A DNA stretch of 64,000 nt from contig CAKZRQ010000017.1 of the NCBI GenBank assembly GCA_937146645.1, positions 62,001 to 126,000 of the forward strand. Reading direction: 5' to 3'. The stretch comes from an uncultured Cyclobacteriaceae bacterium (lineage in GTDB: Bacteria > Bacteroidota > Bacteroidia > Cytophagales > Cyclobacteriaceae). Below are positions 27,044 through 36,107 of the stretch, in pieces; the stretch's first letter is position 1, and each line of letters begins with the position of its first letter. The notes below the pieces were generated by a model, which ran no database searches, had not been told where the DNA came from, and saw only the letters and a program-made list of their open reading frames with translations. The translations under genes and the position numbers were made by a program.

Positions 27044-27132
27044 CTGACAAATCGGCTGAAAATTGCTGTCAGATCGATTTAGACTGACGCTTTTCTCTTT
27101 TTCAGACTGTCATCTTTTCGGCGCGATTGGCA
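27044..27132. promoter_or_regulatory. Array of five CTGNCA-like hexamers upstream of groES
   Basis: CTGACA (27044), CTGTCA (27066), CTGACG (27084), CTGTCA (27107) and the weaker TTGGCA (27127) recur at 18-23-base steps, about two helical turns. Overlapping inverted pairs are present, for example CTGACA-N17-TGTCAG. The array lies between divergent groES and an unknown gene, so it may bind a heat-shock regulator or an unusual sigma factor. The regulator is unidentified. Confidence 0.4.
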
Positions 27133-27174
27133 GTTTTTGATATAAAGTTTTATCTTCTAGAACAAACCTAGCCT

Positions 27175-27894
27175 ATGAAGACATTACCTAAGAACTGGAT
27201 TACTGAGGGAACAATTGATTTTGAATACAAAAAATACCAGCTACTGGCTTACTTAAAAGCCTCTGGAGAATCCTTCCAATCCATGAAACTCTATCCGCCA
27301 CTTGCTGACTTGGTGGATCACCATCAAAACCTCACTGAGCTTAAGTCAAGTGCAGATAGTGTGAGGGCTTTGTTCCCTAAAAGGATCAGCAAGATCGATT
27401 TGAAAACGGGGAGTATGGATTACTCAGAAGTTTTTGGGGATAATGAAGTCATAAAGGAGATTCATGAAATCGCTGAATTTGCGAGACCAAAATTCAAAGA
27501 GAAAATAGAAGAGGGGATAGAAATCTTTGAATTCATAAAGGATAAAATAGAATTCGAACCTGTTGGAATCCTTCCGATTTATAAGCGCGAAGGATATGTT
27601 CTTCTTACTCGGGAGACCAGACCCGAAGTTTCCGTATTTCGATTTCAATCAAGTCTCCTAGAGCATGCAGGAGATAGGTTCAGAAGTATATCTATTTGGC
27701 TGATCAAGACACTGAAGAAGACGATATTTCAGACTATGGAACAGATTAAGCTAAGTCTGATTAAAGAAATCAAGGAGCTGCCTAATCCTGCTACTTGGAG
27801 AATTCATAGCGAGTATGATGTTCCCATTCAGGAGACGCTTTTGCCGATTAGTAAAAGATTGATCTTGAAAACAGTGGCCGAAGAAGATATCTAA
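27175..27894 (+). CDS. Conserved protein of unknown function
   Basis: This 239-residue soluble protein has no signal peptide. It begins MKTLPKNWITEGTIDFEYKK, is rich in charged helices, and has a central IDKIEF-like stretch (FEFIKDKIEFEPVGILPIYK) followed by GYVLLTRETRPEVSVF. I do not recognise a domain. It diverges from groES across the hexamer array, which raises the possibility of shared stress control. Its last 4 bases overlap the end of the convergent hydroxylase-family gene. Confidence 0.6.
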   Translation: MKTLPKNWITEGTIDFEYKKYQLLAYLKASGESFQSMKLYPPLADLVDHHQNLTELKSSADSVRALFPKRISKIDLKTGSMDYSEVFGDNEVIKEIHEIAEFARPKFKEKIEEGIEIFEFIKDKIEFEPVGILPIYKREGYVLLTRETRPEVSVFRFQSSLLEHAGDRFRSISIWLIKTLKKTIFQTMEQIKLSLIKEIKELPNPATWRIHSEYDVPIQETLLPISKRLILKTVAEEDI

Positions 27895-28832
27895 GCCATA
27901 GGAACTGATTCCTGCTCCTCCTTCTCTATTTCTGCTTGAGGTACAGTTTCAAGGGCTTCTTTAATTTTCCTGTTTTTAATAACCTCAGCTGATGGTCGAC
28001 CAAATAAAATTAGTCGAGCTTCACGAAATGACTTTGCCTGCAATAGGTCTCTGACAATGTCATTCCACTCATGAAACACCAAATAAACAGGGTTGTAAGA
28101 GGTCACCGGTTTGGTAATTCCATATGTTGGCCTTTCTGCCTCAGGCATAAATGTTCCGAACATCCGATCCCAGATGATGAATGTAGAACCGTAGTTCTTG
28201 TCTAGGTAATGCTCATCGCTGGCATGATGGACTCTATGGTGTGACGGGGTAGTGAAGAAGTATTCGATCGGTCTTGGAAGTTTTGTAATGTATTCTGTAT
28301 GAATCCAAAACTGATAAAGAACTGCTATCTGGTGACAAATGAAGAACACAAATGGATCAAAACCCATCAGCATAACAGGAATGAAAAAGACAATTTTAAT
28401 ATGCTGAGTCCATCCTAATCGGAAGGACACACTTAGGTTGTACTTCTTCGAATTATGATGGGTGATATGAGTTGCCCACCAGAATCTCTGCTCATGGGCT
28501 ATTCTATGTGCCCAATATCTTGCAAAGTCAATCGCGAAGAAGCAGAGAATAAAAGACCACCAGGTAGCCGGAATTTTAAAAGGAGCAAGGTTGTAGAAAA
28601 ACAAAGCTGTTCCGAATGTGGCAAGCTTGATCAAAGCAGAAATTCCCACATTCACCAACCCAATAGTGGATGCGGCCAGAAAATCCTTTTTGTCGTAAGT
28701 GTCTTTCTTCTGATAAAGGCTAATGCCCCACTCTAAAAAAACAAGGGCGAACATAATTGGAGCAGCCCATAAAATAATATTTGGCCAGGACTCGATGTTT
28801 AAGTCCTCTAGCGTCAACGCGGAATCGAACAT
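27891..28832 (-). CDS. Fatty acid hydroxylase / sterol desaturase family membrane protein
   Basis: The 313-residue protein has several membrane helices and the di-iron histidine clusters of this superfamily: HRIAHEQRFWWATHITHHNS (about 115-134), HTEY and HRVHHASDEHYLD. Members hydroxylate or desaturate lipids with oxygen. The substrate is unknown; bacterial versions act on sphingoid bases, sterols or fatty acids. It is transcribed alone on the minus strand downstream of the secG terminator. Confidence 0.85.
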   Translation of the reverse strand: MFDSALTLEDLNIESWPNIILWAAPIMFALVFLEWGISLYQKKDTYDKKDFLAASTIGLVNVGISALIKLATFGTALFFYNLAPFKIPATWWSFILCFFAIDFARYWAHRIAHEQRFWWATHITHHNSKKYNLSVSFRLGWTQHIKIVFFIPVMLMGFDPFVFFICHQIAVLYQFWIHTEYITKLPRPIEYFFTTPSHHRVHHASDEHYLDKNYGSTFIIWDRMFGTFMPEAERPTYGITKPVTSYNPVYLVFHEWNDIVRDLLQAKSFREARLILFGRPSAEVIKNRKIKEALETVPQAEIEKEEQESVPMA

Positions 28833-28911
28833 AAATAGGTTTTAGGGTGGTTTTGTACTTTACCTAAAAACCTAATGTACCCCGAAATATTTTAAAACTA
28901 GCCTAAAAAAT

Positions 28912-28939
28912 AAAAAACCTGCCAGAGGCAGGTTTTTTT
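28912..28939. terminator. Terminator after the miaB-secG operon
   Basis: A stem of AAAAAACCTGCC / GGCAGGTTTTTT closes an AGA loop, with an A run and a T run on either side. It follows secG and precedes the hydroxylase gene on the same strand. Confidence 0.9.
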
Positions 28940-28956
28940 AATGTCTTATGTCAATC

Positions 28957-29325
28957 TTAATTCTCCGTAGAATCAGGGAGAGTTAGCTCAGGTACCTCTT
29001 CAGTTTCTGTAGGTAGAAGACTTTCATCATCACCAAATGCTGGTGCCACCACTTGTTGATTTGCACTCTCGATATTTGGAGAAGAGAACTGATTAGCTTC
29101 TGGATTAGTGTAGAATGCAGATGAAACTAAAGAAAGAACAAGAATGGCAATGGATAGAACCCAAGTGGCTTTCTCCAACACATTACCCGTTCTGGTCACA
29201 CCCATGATTTGCGAAGCGCTACCACCAAAAGCAGCTCCAACTCCACCTTTTGAGTTCTGGCCAAGAATCACCAAAATCAGCAATACAGCCAAAATCATGA
29301 TCACGGATATAAGAAATACAAACAT
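28957..29325 (-). CDS. secG: Preprotein translocase subunit SecG
   Basis: SecG is the small accessory subunit of SecYEG. Two hydrophobic helices flank the conserved cytoplasmic loop QNSKGGVGAAFGGSASQIMG (about 23-42), followed by GNVLEKATWVL. A longer acidic C-terminal tail is usual in Bacteroidota. It is last in the miaB, sigma-54 activator, lptE, TPR-like, secG operon. Confidence 0.94.
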   Translation of the reverse strand: MFVFLISVIMILAVLLILVILGQNSKGGVGAAFGGSASQIMGVTRTGNVLEKATWVLSIAILVLSLVSSAFYTNPEANQFSSPNIESANQQVVAPAFGDDESLLPTETEEVPELTLPDSTEN

Positions 29326-29336
29326 ATTATTGGGTG

Positions 29337-30059
29337 TTAATCTTTCAGATTTTCAATTAAGTCCGCAAAGTAAGCCTTTTTCTCTGGGAATTTCAACTGA
29401 AGTTTCTTATAAATTTTTATCGCATCAGCCTTTTTGCCTTGGTTGATCATTAGCTTTGCCAGAGGCTCAGAAATAAGGTCAGTATTCACACTGGTACTGC
29501 TTTCCGCCAGGTTTTCATTGTTCTGATTTGATTCAATTTCCTTAATCGTAGCTAGCTTGATGGACTTTTTACTGAACGCTTTGATCAGATCTCTCTGCTC
29601 AATTAGCTTGGCATCATCCACCTTCTTCTTTTCTCTCTTTTTGATGTTCTCAATGAGCTCATCATTTTGAGATTTCCGTCTTCTGGTTTTTGTAGGGACA
29701 GGTTTACTGGTTCCTTTGATGTCTTCATCCAGCTTTCGAAGCGATTGAGTCCTTTCGGCAGATTTAACACTTGTGCTTGCCTCCGGCAAAAGATCAGCAT
29801 TCTTTGCTTCCGTCGCTTTGGTATTTTGGCTGCCAGTAAGAATTTCTTTGAGTCTAGCCCTATTTGAGGTGTTTACAGCGGAAAACCCAAGTGATTCTGT
29901 ATCCTCAGGATTTCCTTTGCCCATTTCAAACTTGGTGGCTAAAACATGAGGAATCAGGAAATAAGGAAAAGCTTCCTGAAGCTTTGCTGTCTTTAGATAG
30001 TCAGCTTTGCTCACAGATTCATTACTCTTGACAAGGGTCAGAAATTGATTTGCGTTCAT
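29337..30059 (-). CDS. Operon protein with C-terminal TPR-like repeat, unknown
   Basis: The 240-residue protein has a folded N-terminal part (about 1-60, FLTLVKSNESVSKADYLKT, FPYFLIPHVLA), a long lysine- and serine-rich low-complexity middle and a C-terminal helical pair (LMINQGKKADAIKIYKKL, KKAYFADLIENL) that reads as a single tetratricopeptide unit. No signal peptide is present. It is regularly placed between lptE and secG in Bacteroidota. Its role is unknown; a link to envelope assembly is inferred only from position. Confidence 0.65.
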   Translation of the reverse strand: MNANQFLTLVKSNESVSKADYLKTAKLQEAFPYFLIPHVLATKFEMGKGNPEDTESLGFSAVNTSNRARLKEILTGSQNTKATEAKNADLLPEASTSVKSAERTQSLRKLDEDIKGTSKPVPTKTRRRKSQNDELIENIKKREKKKVDDAKLIEQRDLIKAFSKKSIKLATIKEIESNQNNENLAESSTSVNTDLISEPLAKLMINQGKKADAIKIYKKLQLKFPEKKAYFADLIENLKD

Positions 30060-30069
30060 TCAGACTGGT

Positions 30070-30609
30070 TTACCAATTGGCAACGGTGGCGGTGAAAACA
30101 TCTTGCAATATGTTTTCGAAAATTTCTTCCACCAGTTGATTTTCTACATCAAGCAAGGTAACAGATCTCGGGTCATAATCCTGAAAAAAGGAGAATGTTC
30201 TCGTTAGATTTTCTTCCTCATTTGAGGTGTTAATGTAATCTACTTCTACTGCGATGGTCAGTCTCATCTGACCTGCACGATCTGGGAGATTTGGATCACC
30301 ACTGGAAACAGCCGACTGAGGAGTTAAAGAATACCTAGTGATGGCTCCTGCAAATTGGAGGTCTCCATTGTTTTGCACCAGCTCAAGTCGGGTATTCCGC
30401 TGATAGAATTCTTTCAACGCCTCAGTGAACCTTTGCTCCATATTGGCAGGGCCTCCTCCGGAGTCATTGTAGAAGTTTTCTGAAGAAAAGGTCTGCACGA
30501 TGTCATAGTTTATCGTGGTTCCACTGAAACCATATTGCACTGAGCACCCATGAAGAAATAGCAGAGAAGCGCAAATCAGAGCAAAGGCGATTTTATTGAT
30601 CAATCTCAT
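30070..30609 (-). CDS. lptE: LptE-like LPS-assembly lipoprotein
   Basis: LptE plugs the LptD barrel that places lipopolysaccharide in the outer membrane. The 179-residue protein has a lipobox (LFLHGC, Cys22) and continues YGFSGTTINYDIVQTFSSENF, the opening typical of Bacteroidota LptE, with a late EQLVEEIFENILQDVF-like helix (ENQLVEEIFENILQDVF). It overlaps the end of the upstream sigma-54 activator gene by 17 bases, so translation is coupled. Confidence 0.87.
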   Translation of the reverse strand: MRLINKIAFALICASLLFLHGCSVQYGFSGTTINYDIVQTFSSENFYNDSGGGPANMEQRFTEALKEFYQRNTRLELVQNNGDLQFAGAITRYSLTPQSAVSSGDPNLPDRAGQMRLTIAVEVDYINTSNEEENLTRTFSFFQDYDPRSVTLLDVENQLVEEIFENILQDVFTATVANW

Positions 30610-31885
30610 ACTGCTTGATTTTACGATAAAGCGTCCTTTCCGATATGCCTAAATCCTGTGCGGCGTACTTTCTCTTGTTATTGTGCTTAAGCAAAGCTTT
30701 GAGAATCATCTCTTTCTCCTTCTTTTCTAAGGACAAAGAATTATCATCTTCTTCATGGACAATATCCTGAATGGATTCTTCCTGATAATTTCCTTCCTCA
30801 GTTGGGGTAGGCTTATTCTGCTCGATAACTAGTGGAACAGGAATGTTGGGTATGGTAGGATCCGACTTCACGGTCAGATTCGTATTATCCAAATCCTCGA
30901 ATAGGTCCTGATGCTTGTTGATGATGCTTTGGCTTAGTCCTCCATTCTGGTAGGTTTCCAGGACCATCTTCTTCAGCTCATTCATGTCCTTTTTCATATC
31001 GAAAAGGACTTTATAAAGAAGATCTCTCTCGGAGAAATCAGAAGAATCACTTGAATTTGACTTACCAGTCAAAGCCATTGGAAGGTTGGAGCGATCAGCT
31101 GGAAGATACTTCGAAAGGGTAGCGGCATCCACATTCCTGTCTTGTTCCAGAAGAGAGATTTGCTCTGCAATATTTTTCAGTTGACGAATATTGCCTGGGA
31201 AGGCATAGCTCATCAAAAGCTGCTGTGCATCATGATCAAGGGTAATCGGCTTCACCTTATATTTTTCGGAAAAATCAGAAGTGAATTTTCTGAATAGAAG
31301 CACAATATCTTCTCCTCGTTCTCGAAGCGGTGGAACGAAAATAGGAACTGTATTTAATCGATAGTATAAATCCTCTCGGAACTTACCTTTTTCTACTGCT
31401 TTGATCAGGTTCACGTTGGTCGCAGTGATGACGCGAACATCAGTTTTAAGGACTTTGGAAGAACCAACCTTTATAAATTCACCATTTTCTAGTACTCTCA
31501 AAAGTCTGGATTGAGTTCCTAAAGGCATTTCTCCTATCTCATCCAGAAAAATGGATCCTCCATTAGTTACCTCAAAGTAACCTTTGCGAGCTTCGTGAGC
31601 TCCTGTAAAAGCTCCCTTTTCATGTCCGAAAAGCTCAGAATCAATTGTTCCTTCGGGGATGGCTCCACAGTTAATAGCGATGAATTTACCATGCTTTCGA
31701 AGACTGAGGGAGTGAATGATTTTGGAGAAACTCTCCTTACCCGATCCACTTTCCCCGGTAATCAAAACGGTCATGTCCGTAGGAGCAGCTTGAATGGCCA
31801 CTTGGATAGCATGATTTAAAAGAGGACTATTTCCAATAATCCCATAGCGCTGCTTCACACTTTGAATTTCGGCAGCTGTGATCAT
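30593..31885 (-). CDS. Sigma-54-dependent transcriptional activator
   Basis: The 430-residue protein starts almost directly with the AAA+ domain: Walker A GESGSGKE (about 44-51), the sigma-54 contact loop GAFTGA (91-96) and Walker [12 protein letters not shown] (about 111-121). A Fis-type helix-turn-helix closes it ([20 protein letters not shown], about 400-419). There is no N-terminal receiver, PAS or GAF domain, so how it is switched on is not visible; a 90-residue acidic linker separates ATPase and HTH. It overlaps miaB by 4 bases and lptE by 17. Confidence 0.93.
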   Translation of the reverse strand: MITAAEIQSVKQRYGIIGNSPLLNHAIQVAIQAAPTDMTVLITGESGSGKESFSKIIHSLSLRKHGKFIAINCGAIPEGTIDSELFGHEKGAFTGAHEARKGYFEVTNGGSIFLDEIGEMPLGTQSRLLRVLENGEFIKVGSSKVLKTDVRVITATNVNLIKAVEKGKFREDLYYRLNTVPIFVPPLRERGEDIVLLFRKFTSDFSEKYKVKPITLDHDAQQLLMSYAFPGNIRQLKNIAEQISLLEQDRNVDAATLSKYLPADRSNLPMALTGKSNSSDSSDFSERDLLYKVLFDMKKDMNELKKMVLETYQNGGLSQSIINKHQDLFEDLDNTNLTVKSDPTIPNIPVPLVIEQNKPTPTEEGNYQEESIQDIVHEEDDNSLSLEKKEKEMILKALLKHNNKRKYAAQDLGISERTLYRKIKQYEIDQ

Positions 31886-33363
31886 ATGTGAGTTGGGTTA
31901 ATTTCTAGAATTTCCCCGAAAAGGGTAGCAGCAGTGCAATCTGTGATTTTTACTTTCACATAGTCGCCTTTTCCATAGTCCCCTTTAGGAATGATGACCA
32001 TTTTATTCGCAGAAGTTCTTCCCTTGAACTGCTCATCCGATCTTTTCGAAGTTCCTTCTATCAGAATTACTTGCTCCGTTCCAACATCGAGTTTATTTCG
32101 CTCAAGCGAAAGCTCATTTTGTCTTGCAATGATTTCAGAAAGCCTTCTCTTTTTGATATCTAAAGGAATGTCATCCTCATACTTTTTCGCTGCGAGGGTT
32201 CCAGGTCTTTCCGAATAAAAGAACATGTATGAAAAATCGTATTTCACGATATCCATCATGGTCAAAGTCTCCTTATGTTCTTCTTCTGTCTCTGTACAGA
32301 AACCTGCGATCATGTCAGAAGAAATACCACAAGATTCGCCAAGGATTTCCCTGATTTTACTGACTCTTTCCAGATACCATTCTCGATCGTAGGTTCTATT
32401 CATGAGTTTAAGCACTCTTGAATTTCCGCTTTGCACCGGTAGGTGAATGTACTTACAGATATTATCATACTTCTTCATAGTGTGAAGCACTTCATCCGTA
32501 ATATCCTTCGGGTGAGAAGTAGAAAATCTCACTCTTAGCTTTGGATCGACTTTGGCGACCATTTCAAGAAGGTTAGCAAAATTAAAAACCTCCGAAACAT
32601 CATCCTTTCGATTGAGTCTTGCCTTATTATTTTCTTCAGGAGACCATTTGTAGCTATCTACATTTTGCCCCAAGAGAGTCACTTCTTTGTAGCCTTTGGC
32701 AAAAAGCTCCTGAGCTTCTTTCACAATTGAATATGGGTCCCGACTTCTTTCTCTCCCTCTAGTGAAAGGAACCACACAGAAAGAACACATATTATCGCAT
32801 CCACGCATAATGGATATGAAAGCGGTAACTCCATTGGAATTCAATCTTACTGGTGCAATGTCTGCGTAAGTCTCTTCTCGGGAAAGGAAGGTGTTTACTC
32901 CTTTGCTTCCTTCTTCCGCCTGACTGACCAGGTTAGGCAAGTCTCGATAAGCATCAGGCCCTACTACAACATCTACGATTTTCTCTTCTTCCAGAAGCTT
33001 ATCTTTTAGTCTCTCGGCCATGCAACCTAGGACACCAATGGTCATTTCAGGCTTGGTGTTTTTGATGGTATTGAACTGAGTTAATCTTTTTCTTACCGTT
33101 TGCTCTGCCTTATCTCGAATAGAGCAGGTATTAAGGAAAATAACATCTGCCTCCTCATAGGTGGACGTAGTGTCAAAGCCATTTTCCTTCATAATCGAAG
33201 CTACGATCTCCGAATCCGAAAAATTCATTTGACATCCATAGCTCTCTATGTAGAGCTTCTTGCTTTTGCCAGTGGATTCGTCTTCTGTGGTCTTGAAATC
33301 GCAAGCCTGAGCCTCTTCTGCAGTAATTATATCTATATCCTTGATTAAGTTTTCCATTCCCAT
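31882..33363 (-). CDS. miaB: tRNA-2-methylthio-N6-dimethylallyladenosine synthase
   Basis: MiaB adds the methylthio group to i6A37 made by MiaA (encoded at 13228). The N-terminal UPF0004 domain has cluster cysteines in [21 protein letters not shown] and LGCMAERLK. The radical-SAM cluster motif is CDNMCSFC (CxxxCxxC) in [17 protein letters not shown], and a TRAM domain ends the protein (about 425-490). The length of 493 is usual. A second Met two codons in is an alternative start. It heads the operon ending in secG. Confidence 0.95.
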   Translation of the reverse strand: MGMENLIKDIDIITAEEAQACDFKTTEDESTGKSKKLYIESYGCQMNFSDSEIVASIMKENGFDTTSTYEEADVIFLNTCSIRDKAEQTVRKRLTQFNTIKNTKPEMTIGVLGCMAERLKDKLLEEEKIVDVVVGPDAYRDLPNLVSQAEEGSKGVNTFLSREETYADIAPVRLNSNGVTAFISIMRGCDNMCSFCVVPFTRGRERSRDPYSIVKEAQELFAKGYKEVTLLGQNVDSYKWSPEENNKARLNRKDDVSEVFNFANLLEMVAKVDPKLRVRFSTSHPKDITDEVLHTMKKYDNICKYIHLPVQSGNSRVLKLMNRTYDREWYLERVSKIREILGESCGISSDMIAGFCTETEEEHKETLTMMDIVKYDFSYMFFYSERPGTLAAKKYEDDIPLDIKKRRLSEIIARQNELSLERNKLDVGTEQVILIEGTSKRSDEQFKGRTSANKMVIIPKGDYGKGDYVKVKITDCTAATLFGEILEINPTHI

Positions 33364-33422
33364 AGGTTCATTGCGGATGCGAAATTAATAAAATACCGAC
33401 AAAATGGCAGTCTTGATTTTGA

Positions 33423-34520
33423 TTATTTCGCTTCTTCAGTTGGCTCGAAAGGTAAATCCAATTGTTTGCCAAAGTGAATTCGTTCTTCGGTCAGGTTGAG
33501 ATTAGAAACTCCTGCTCCGAGTAATCTTGCAGGCATTTTCAAAGGCTCCTGATTTAGCAATTCGAAGCTGATTTTTCGTAGTGTTTCGAAGTCAGGGTAC
33601 TGGTCAATCGTCCGACTCCTTGTGTGAATGCTGTAGTCTGAATATTTGATTTTGATAGAGACGGTTCTACCGTTTATTCCACTCTTTTTCAATCTTCTGA
33701 TCAGTTCATCTAGAATCTTAGAAAGGGCCTCCTTGACCTCTTTCGTCTCAAAAACGTCTTTGTCGAAGGTGTTTTCTGCACTTACGGATTTGCGAATTCT
33801 ATTAGGCTGTACTTCGGATAAATGAACTCCTCGAACGATGTTGAAATAATGAAGGCCTGATTTGCCGAATTTGGAAGTTAGGAACTGTAAGGAGAATTGC
33901 TTTAGGTCTGCTCCAGAATGGATTCCATAAGAGTGCATTTTTTCAGCGGTCACCTTTCCAATTCCAAAGAATTTTTCAATTGGAAGTTTTTCTAAAAAAT
34001 CTTCAGCATCATCCGGGAGTATGACAGCTTGACCATTTGGCTTATTAAGATCCGAGGCTATCTTTGCTAAGAATTTATTGTAAGAAACGCCCGCTGAAGC
34101 ATTTAATCCTGTCTTCTCTTTTATCTCTTCGCGGATTTTCCTCGCGATTAAAATAGCTGATTTGAGTCCCTTTTTATTTTCGGTTACATCTAGAAAAGCC
34201 TCGTCCAGGGACAGTGGTTCTACTAAGTCTGTGTATTCGTGAAAAATTTCCTGGATTTGCTTACTGATTTCTTTGTATCGATCGAAACGACCTTTTGCGA
34301 AGATTAAATGAGGACATTTCTTTACTGCGAGCATGGAAGACATTGCAGACCTGATTCCATATTTCCTTGCCTCATAACTAGCCGCAGCAATCACACCTCG
34401 CTCTGCATTGCCACCTACCACCAATGGTTTCCCCCGCCACTCGGGATGGTCCAGTTGCTCTACGGATGCGTAAAATGCATCCATATCCACGTGAATAATC
34501 TTTCTTTTGTCGGTATTCAA
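33423..34520 (-). CDS. dinB: DNA polymerase IV
   Basis: This Y-family translesion polymerase (365 residues) has the metal-site segments HVDMDAFYASVEQ (about 10-22) and LSLDEAFLDVT (about 103-113), the thumb helix-hairpin-helix FFGIGKVTAEKMH and a little-finger domain with NTFDKDVF. The C-terminus QLDLPFEP is a probable beta-clamp-binding motif. It stands alone on the minus strand after the YceI gene terminator. Confidence 0.95.
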   Translation of the reverse strand: MNTDKRKIIHVDMDAFYASVEQLDHPEWRGKPLVVGGNAERGVIAAASYEARKYGIRSAMSSMLAVKKCPHLIFAKGRFDRYKEISKQIQEIFHEYTDLVEPLSLDEAFLDVTENKKGLKSAILIARKIREEIKEKTGLNASAGVSYNKFLAKIASDLNKPNGQAVILPDDAEDFLEKLPIEKFFGIGKVTAEKMHSYGIHSGADLKQFSLQFLTSKFGKSGLHYFNIVRGVHLSEVQPNRIRKSVSAENTFDKDVFETKEVKEALSKILDELIRRLKKSGINGRTVSIKIKYSDYSIHTRSRTIDQYPDFETLRKISFELLNQEPLKMPARLLGAGVSNLNLTEERIHFGKQLDLPFEPTEEAK

Positions 34521-34567
34521 AACTCAGCTTTGGCTCAGCTTTTATCAAGGTACAATTCGCCAAGGGC

Positions 34568-34597
34568 AAAAAAAAAGCGATGAGAAATCTCACCGCC
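34568..34597 (-). terminator. Rho-independent terminator after the YceI gene
   Basis: On the minus strand the stem GCGGTGAG / CTCATCGC (one mismatch) is followed by nine T residues. Confidence 0.82.
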
Positions 34598-34625
34598 TTT
34601 TCATTCATTGGGTAGTGTTAAGTTT

Positions 34626-35351
34626 TTATTGTGCTCTGAAGTCTAGTTCTACAGATACAGTATTGTAGATGAACTGATCTTTTGCTTTATCGACAGCATT
34701 GGACTCGTCACCATATGACAAACCCCACTCGGTTCTGTCGATATTGAATCCAGCCTTAGCCATTACAGCCCCATCTGCCATAGAAACAGCCGCTGGAAAT
34801 TTAATGTTTTTGGTTGTTCCTCTCATAGTAAGGTTACCACTGATCCAGTGAGTTGGAGAATCTGGAGATAAAGCTGAAGAAGCCATAGGAGTATTATCAG
34901 TTTCGAATTGCTCCATGTCTTCAACCATGTCACCAGCACCGAATTCCTCTACGCCTGTGATTTCAAAAGTGGCAGTTGGAAAATTCGCCGCATCGAAGAA
35001 GTCGTCAGACTGAAGGTGGCCATAAAGCTTACCATAGTTTTCAGATCCCTCTTCAAGGTCCTCAATTTTCAAACCTGCAATGTCGAAAGTGAATGTTCCT
35101 CCAGTAATGTCAGAACCGGCAACCGCAATTGAGCCTTCAGTTGCTGGAATTTTACCATAATGCTGCCCTGTTGGCTTGTAACCTCTCCATGCAATTGAAG
35201 TGGCTGCAGCATCAATATTCAAAGTCTTTCCTTCTGCTTCTGCTACTTCCTGAGCTTCAGAAGTTTCTACGGTAGATTCTGTGGACTGACCGCAGGCAAA
35301 AACAAGCATTGCTGCTGCAAGGAAAAGTCCTGATTGTTTTAAGAATTTCAT
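34626..35351 (-). CDS. YceI-family lipoprotein
   Basis: YceI proteins are lipocalin-like beta-barrels that bind polyisoprenoids or similar amphiphiles. I start it at 35351, where MKFLKQSGLFLAAAMLVFAC gives a lipobox (Cys20); the longer in-frame start at 35417 would precede it with an unlikely extension. Domain features are ATSIAWRGYKPTGQHYGKI, FTFDIAGLKIEDL, LQSDDFFDAANFPTATFEITG and FNIDRTEWGLSYG. A 30-residue acidic Ser/Thr/Glu linker follows the lipid anchor. It diverges from the carbonic-anhydrase-like gene. Confidence 0.9.
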   Translation of the reverse strand: MKFLKQSGLFLAAAMLVFACGQSTESTVETSEAQEVAEAEGKTLNIDAAATSIAWRGYKPTGQHYGKIPATEGSIAVAGSDITGGTFTFDIAGLKIEDLEEGSENYGKLYGHLQSDDFFDAANFPTATFEITGVEEFGAGDMVEDMEQFETDNTPMASSALSPDSPTHWISGNLTMRGTTKNIKFPAAVSMADGAVMAKAGFNIDRTEWGLSYGDESNAVDKAKDQFIYNTVSVELDFRAQ

Positions 35352-35466
35352 GATTTTGATTGTTTTCTTGAGATTGATGTATAGACATGAAAACCAGTAA
35401 TTTTTGAAAAAGTTCATGTTTGTGAAAAAAAATATAACTTTTGGTAAACTCCTTTATTCAAACATT

Positions 35467-35988
35467 ATGGCATTAATAAAAAGTGTTCTTGGTAAGAGTC
35501 CGGAATTTGGAACAGATTGTTGGTTGGCTGAGAATGCAACAGTAGTAGGGGATGTGGTGCTTGGAAATAATTGTACCGTTTGGTTTAATGCTGTGGTTAG
35601 AGGGGATGTTCATGAAATTAGGGTAGGGGATGACAGTAACATCCAGGATGGAGCGGTTATTCATTGTACTTATAAGAAGGCTGGGACTTACATAGGAAAG
35701 AGAGTCTCTATAGCTCATAATGCCGTAGTTCATGGATGTACAATTCATGATGATGTTCTGATTGGGATGGGAGCTATCGTTATGGATGGAGCTGTTATCG
35801 AATCGAATTCCATAATCGCGGCGGGAGCCGTGGTTTTAGCAAATACCCATGTTCCCTCGGGTACTATTTTCGCCGGTATGCCGGCAAAGGAGGTAAAAGA
35901 AATAGGTGAGGAGATGAGAGCGGTAATCGATCGAACTGCGAGGAATTACCCCAAATACGCAAAATGGTTTCAGGGAGGAGGTGAATAA
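35467..35988 (+). CDS. Gamma-carbonic anhydrase / LbH-family protein
   Basis: The 173-residue protein is a left-handed beta-helix of hexapeptide repeats (ENATVVGDVVLGNNCTVWFNA). It carries the metal-ligand histidines of the YrdA/gamma-CA family in VIHCTYKKAG and IAHNAVVHGCTI. I start it at the ATG at 35467 (MALIKSVLGKSPEFG); the in-frame ATG at 35404 lies within the divergent YceI leader. It may be a zinc or iron carbonic anhydrase, but many such proteins lack measured activity. Confidence 0.87.
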   Translation: MALIKSVLGKSPEFGTDCWLAENATVVGDVVLGNNCTVWFNAVVRGDVHEIRVGDDSNIQDGAVIHCTYKKAGTYIGKRVSIAHNAVVHGCTIHDDVLIGMGAIVMDGAVIESNSIIAAGAVVLANTHVPSGTIFAGMPAKEVKEIGEEMRAVIDRTARNYPKYAKWFQGGGE

Positions 35989-36043
35989 GTATTTTTTTAA
36001 ATCTAAAAATGCTCGACAAATTCATTTTTTTTGATTTTTAACT

Positions 36044-36051
36044 TACTTTTG
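36044..36051 (+). promoter_or_regulatory. Possible -7 promoter element
   Basis: TACTTTTG matches TAnnTTTG and lies 56 bases upstream of the membrane protein gene at 36108. The preceding sequence is very T-rich; no clear -33 element is seen. Confidence 0.35.
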
Positions 36052-36107
36052 TACAACATAGTCATTGATTCGTCGTAATCTGATTATGGGTTTTCTATAT
36101 TACTTTT

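Noticed and set aside
27107-27140. Sigma-54 -24/-12 promoter at TTGGCAGTTTTTGAT
   Set aside because: The TGGCA half is present, but the GC of the -12 element is missing at the required distance.
26963-27174. CIRCE operator (TTAGCACTC-N9-GAGTGCTAA) expected before groES
   Set aside because: The spacer was read on both strands and no match was found; only the CTGNCA array is present.
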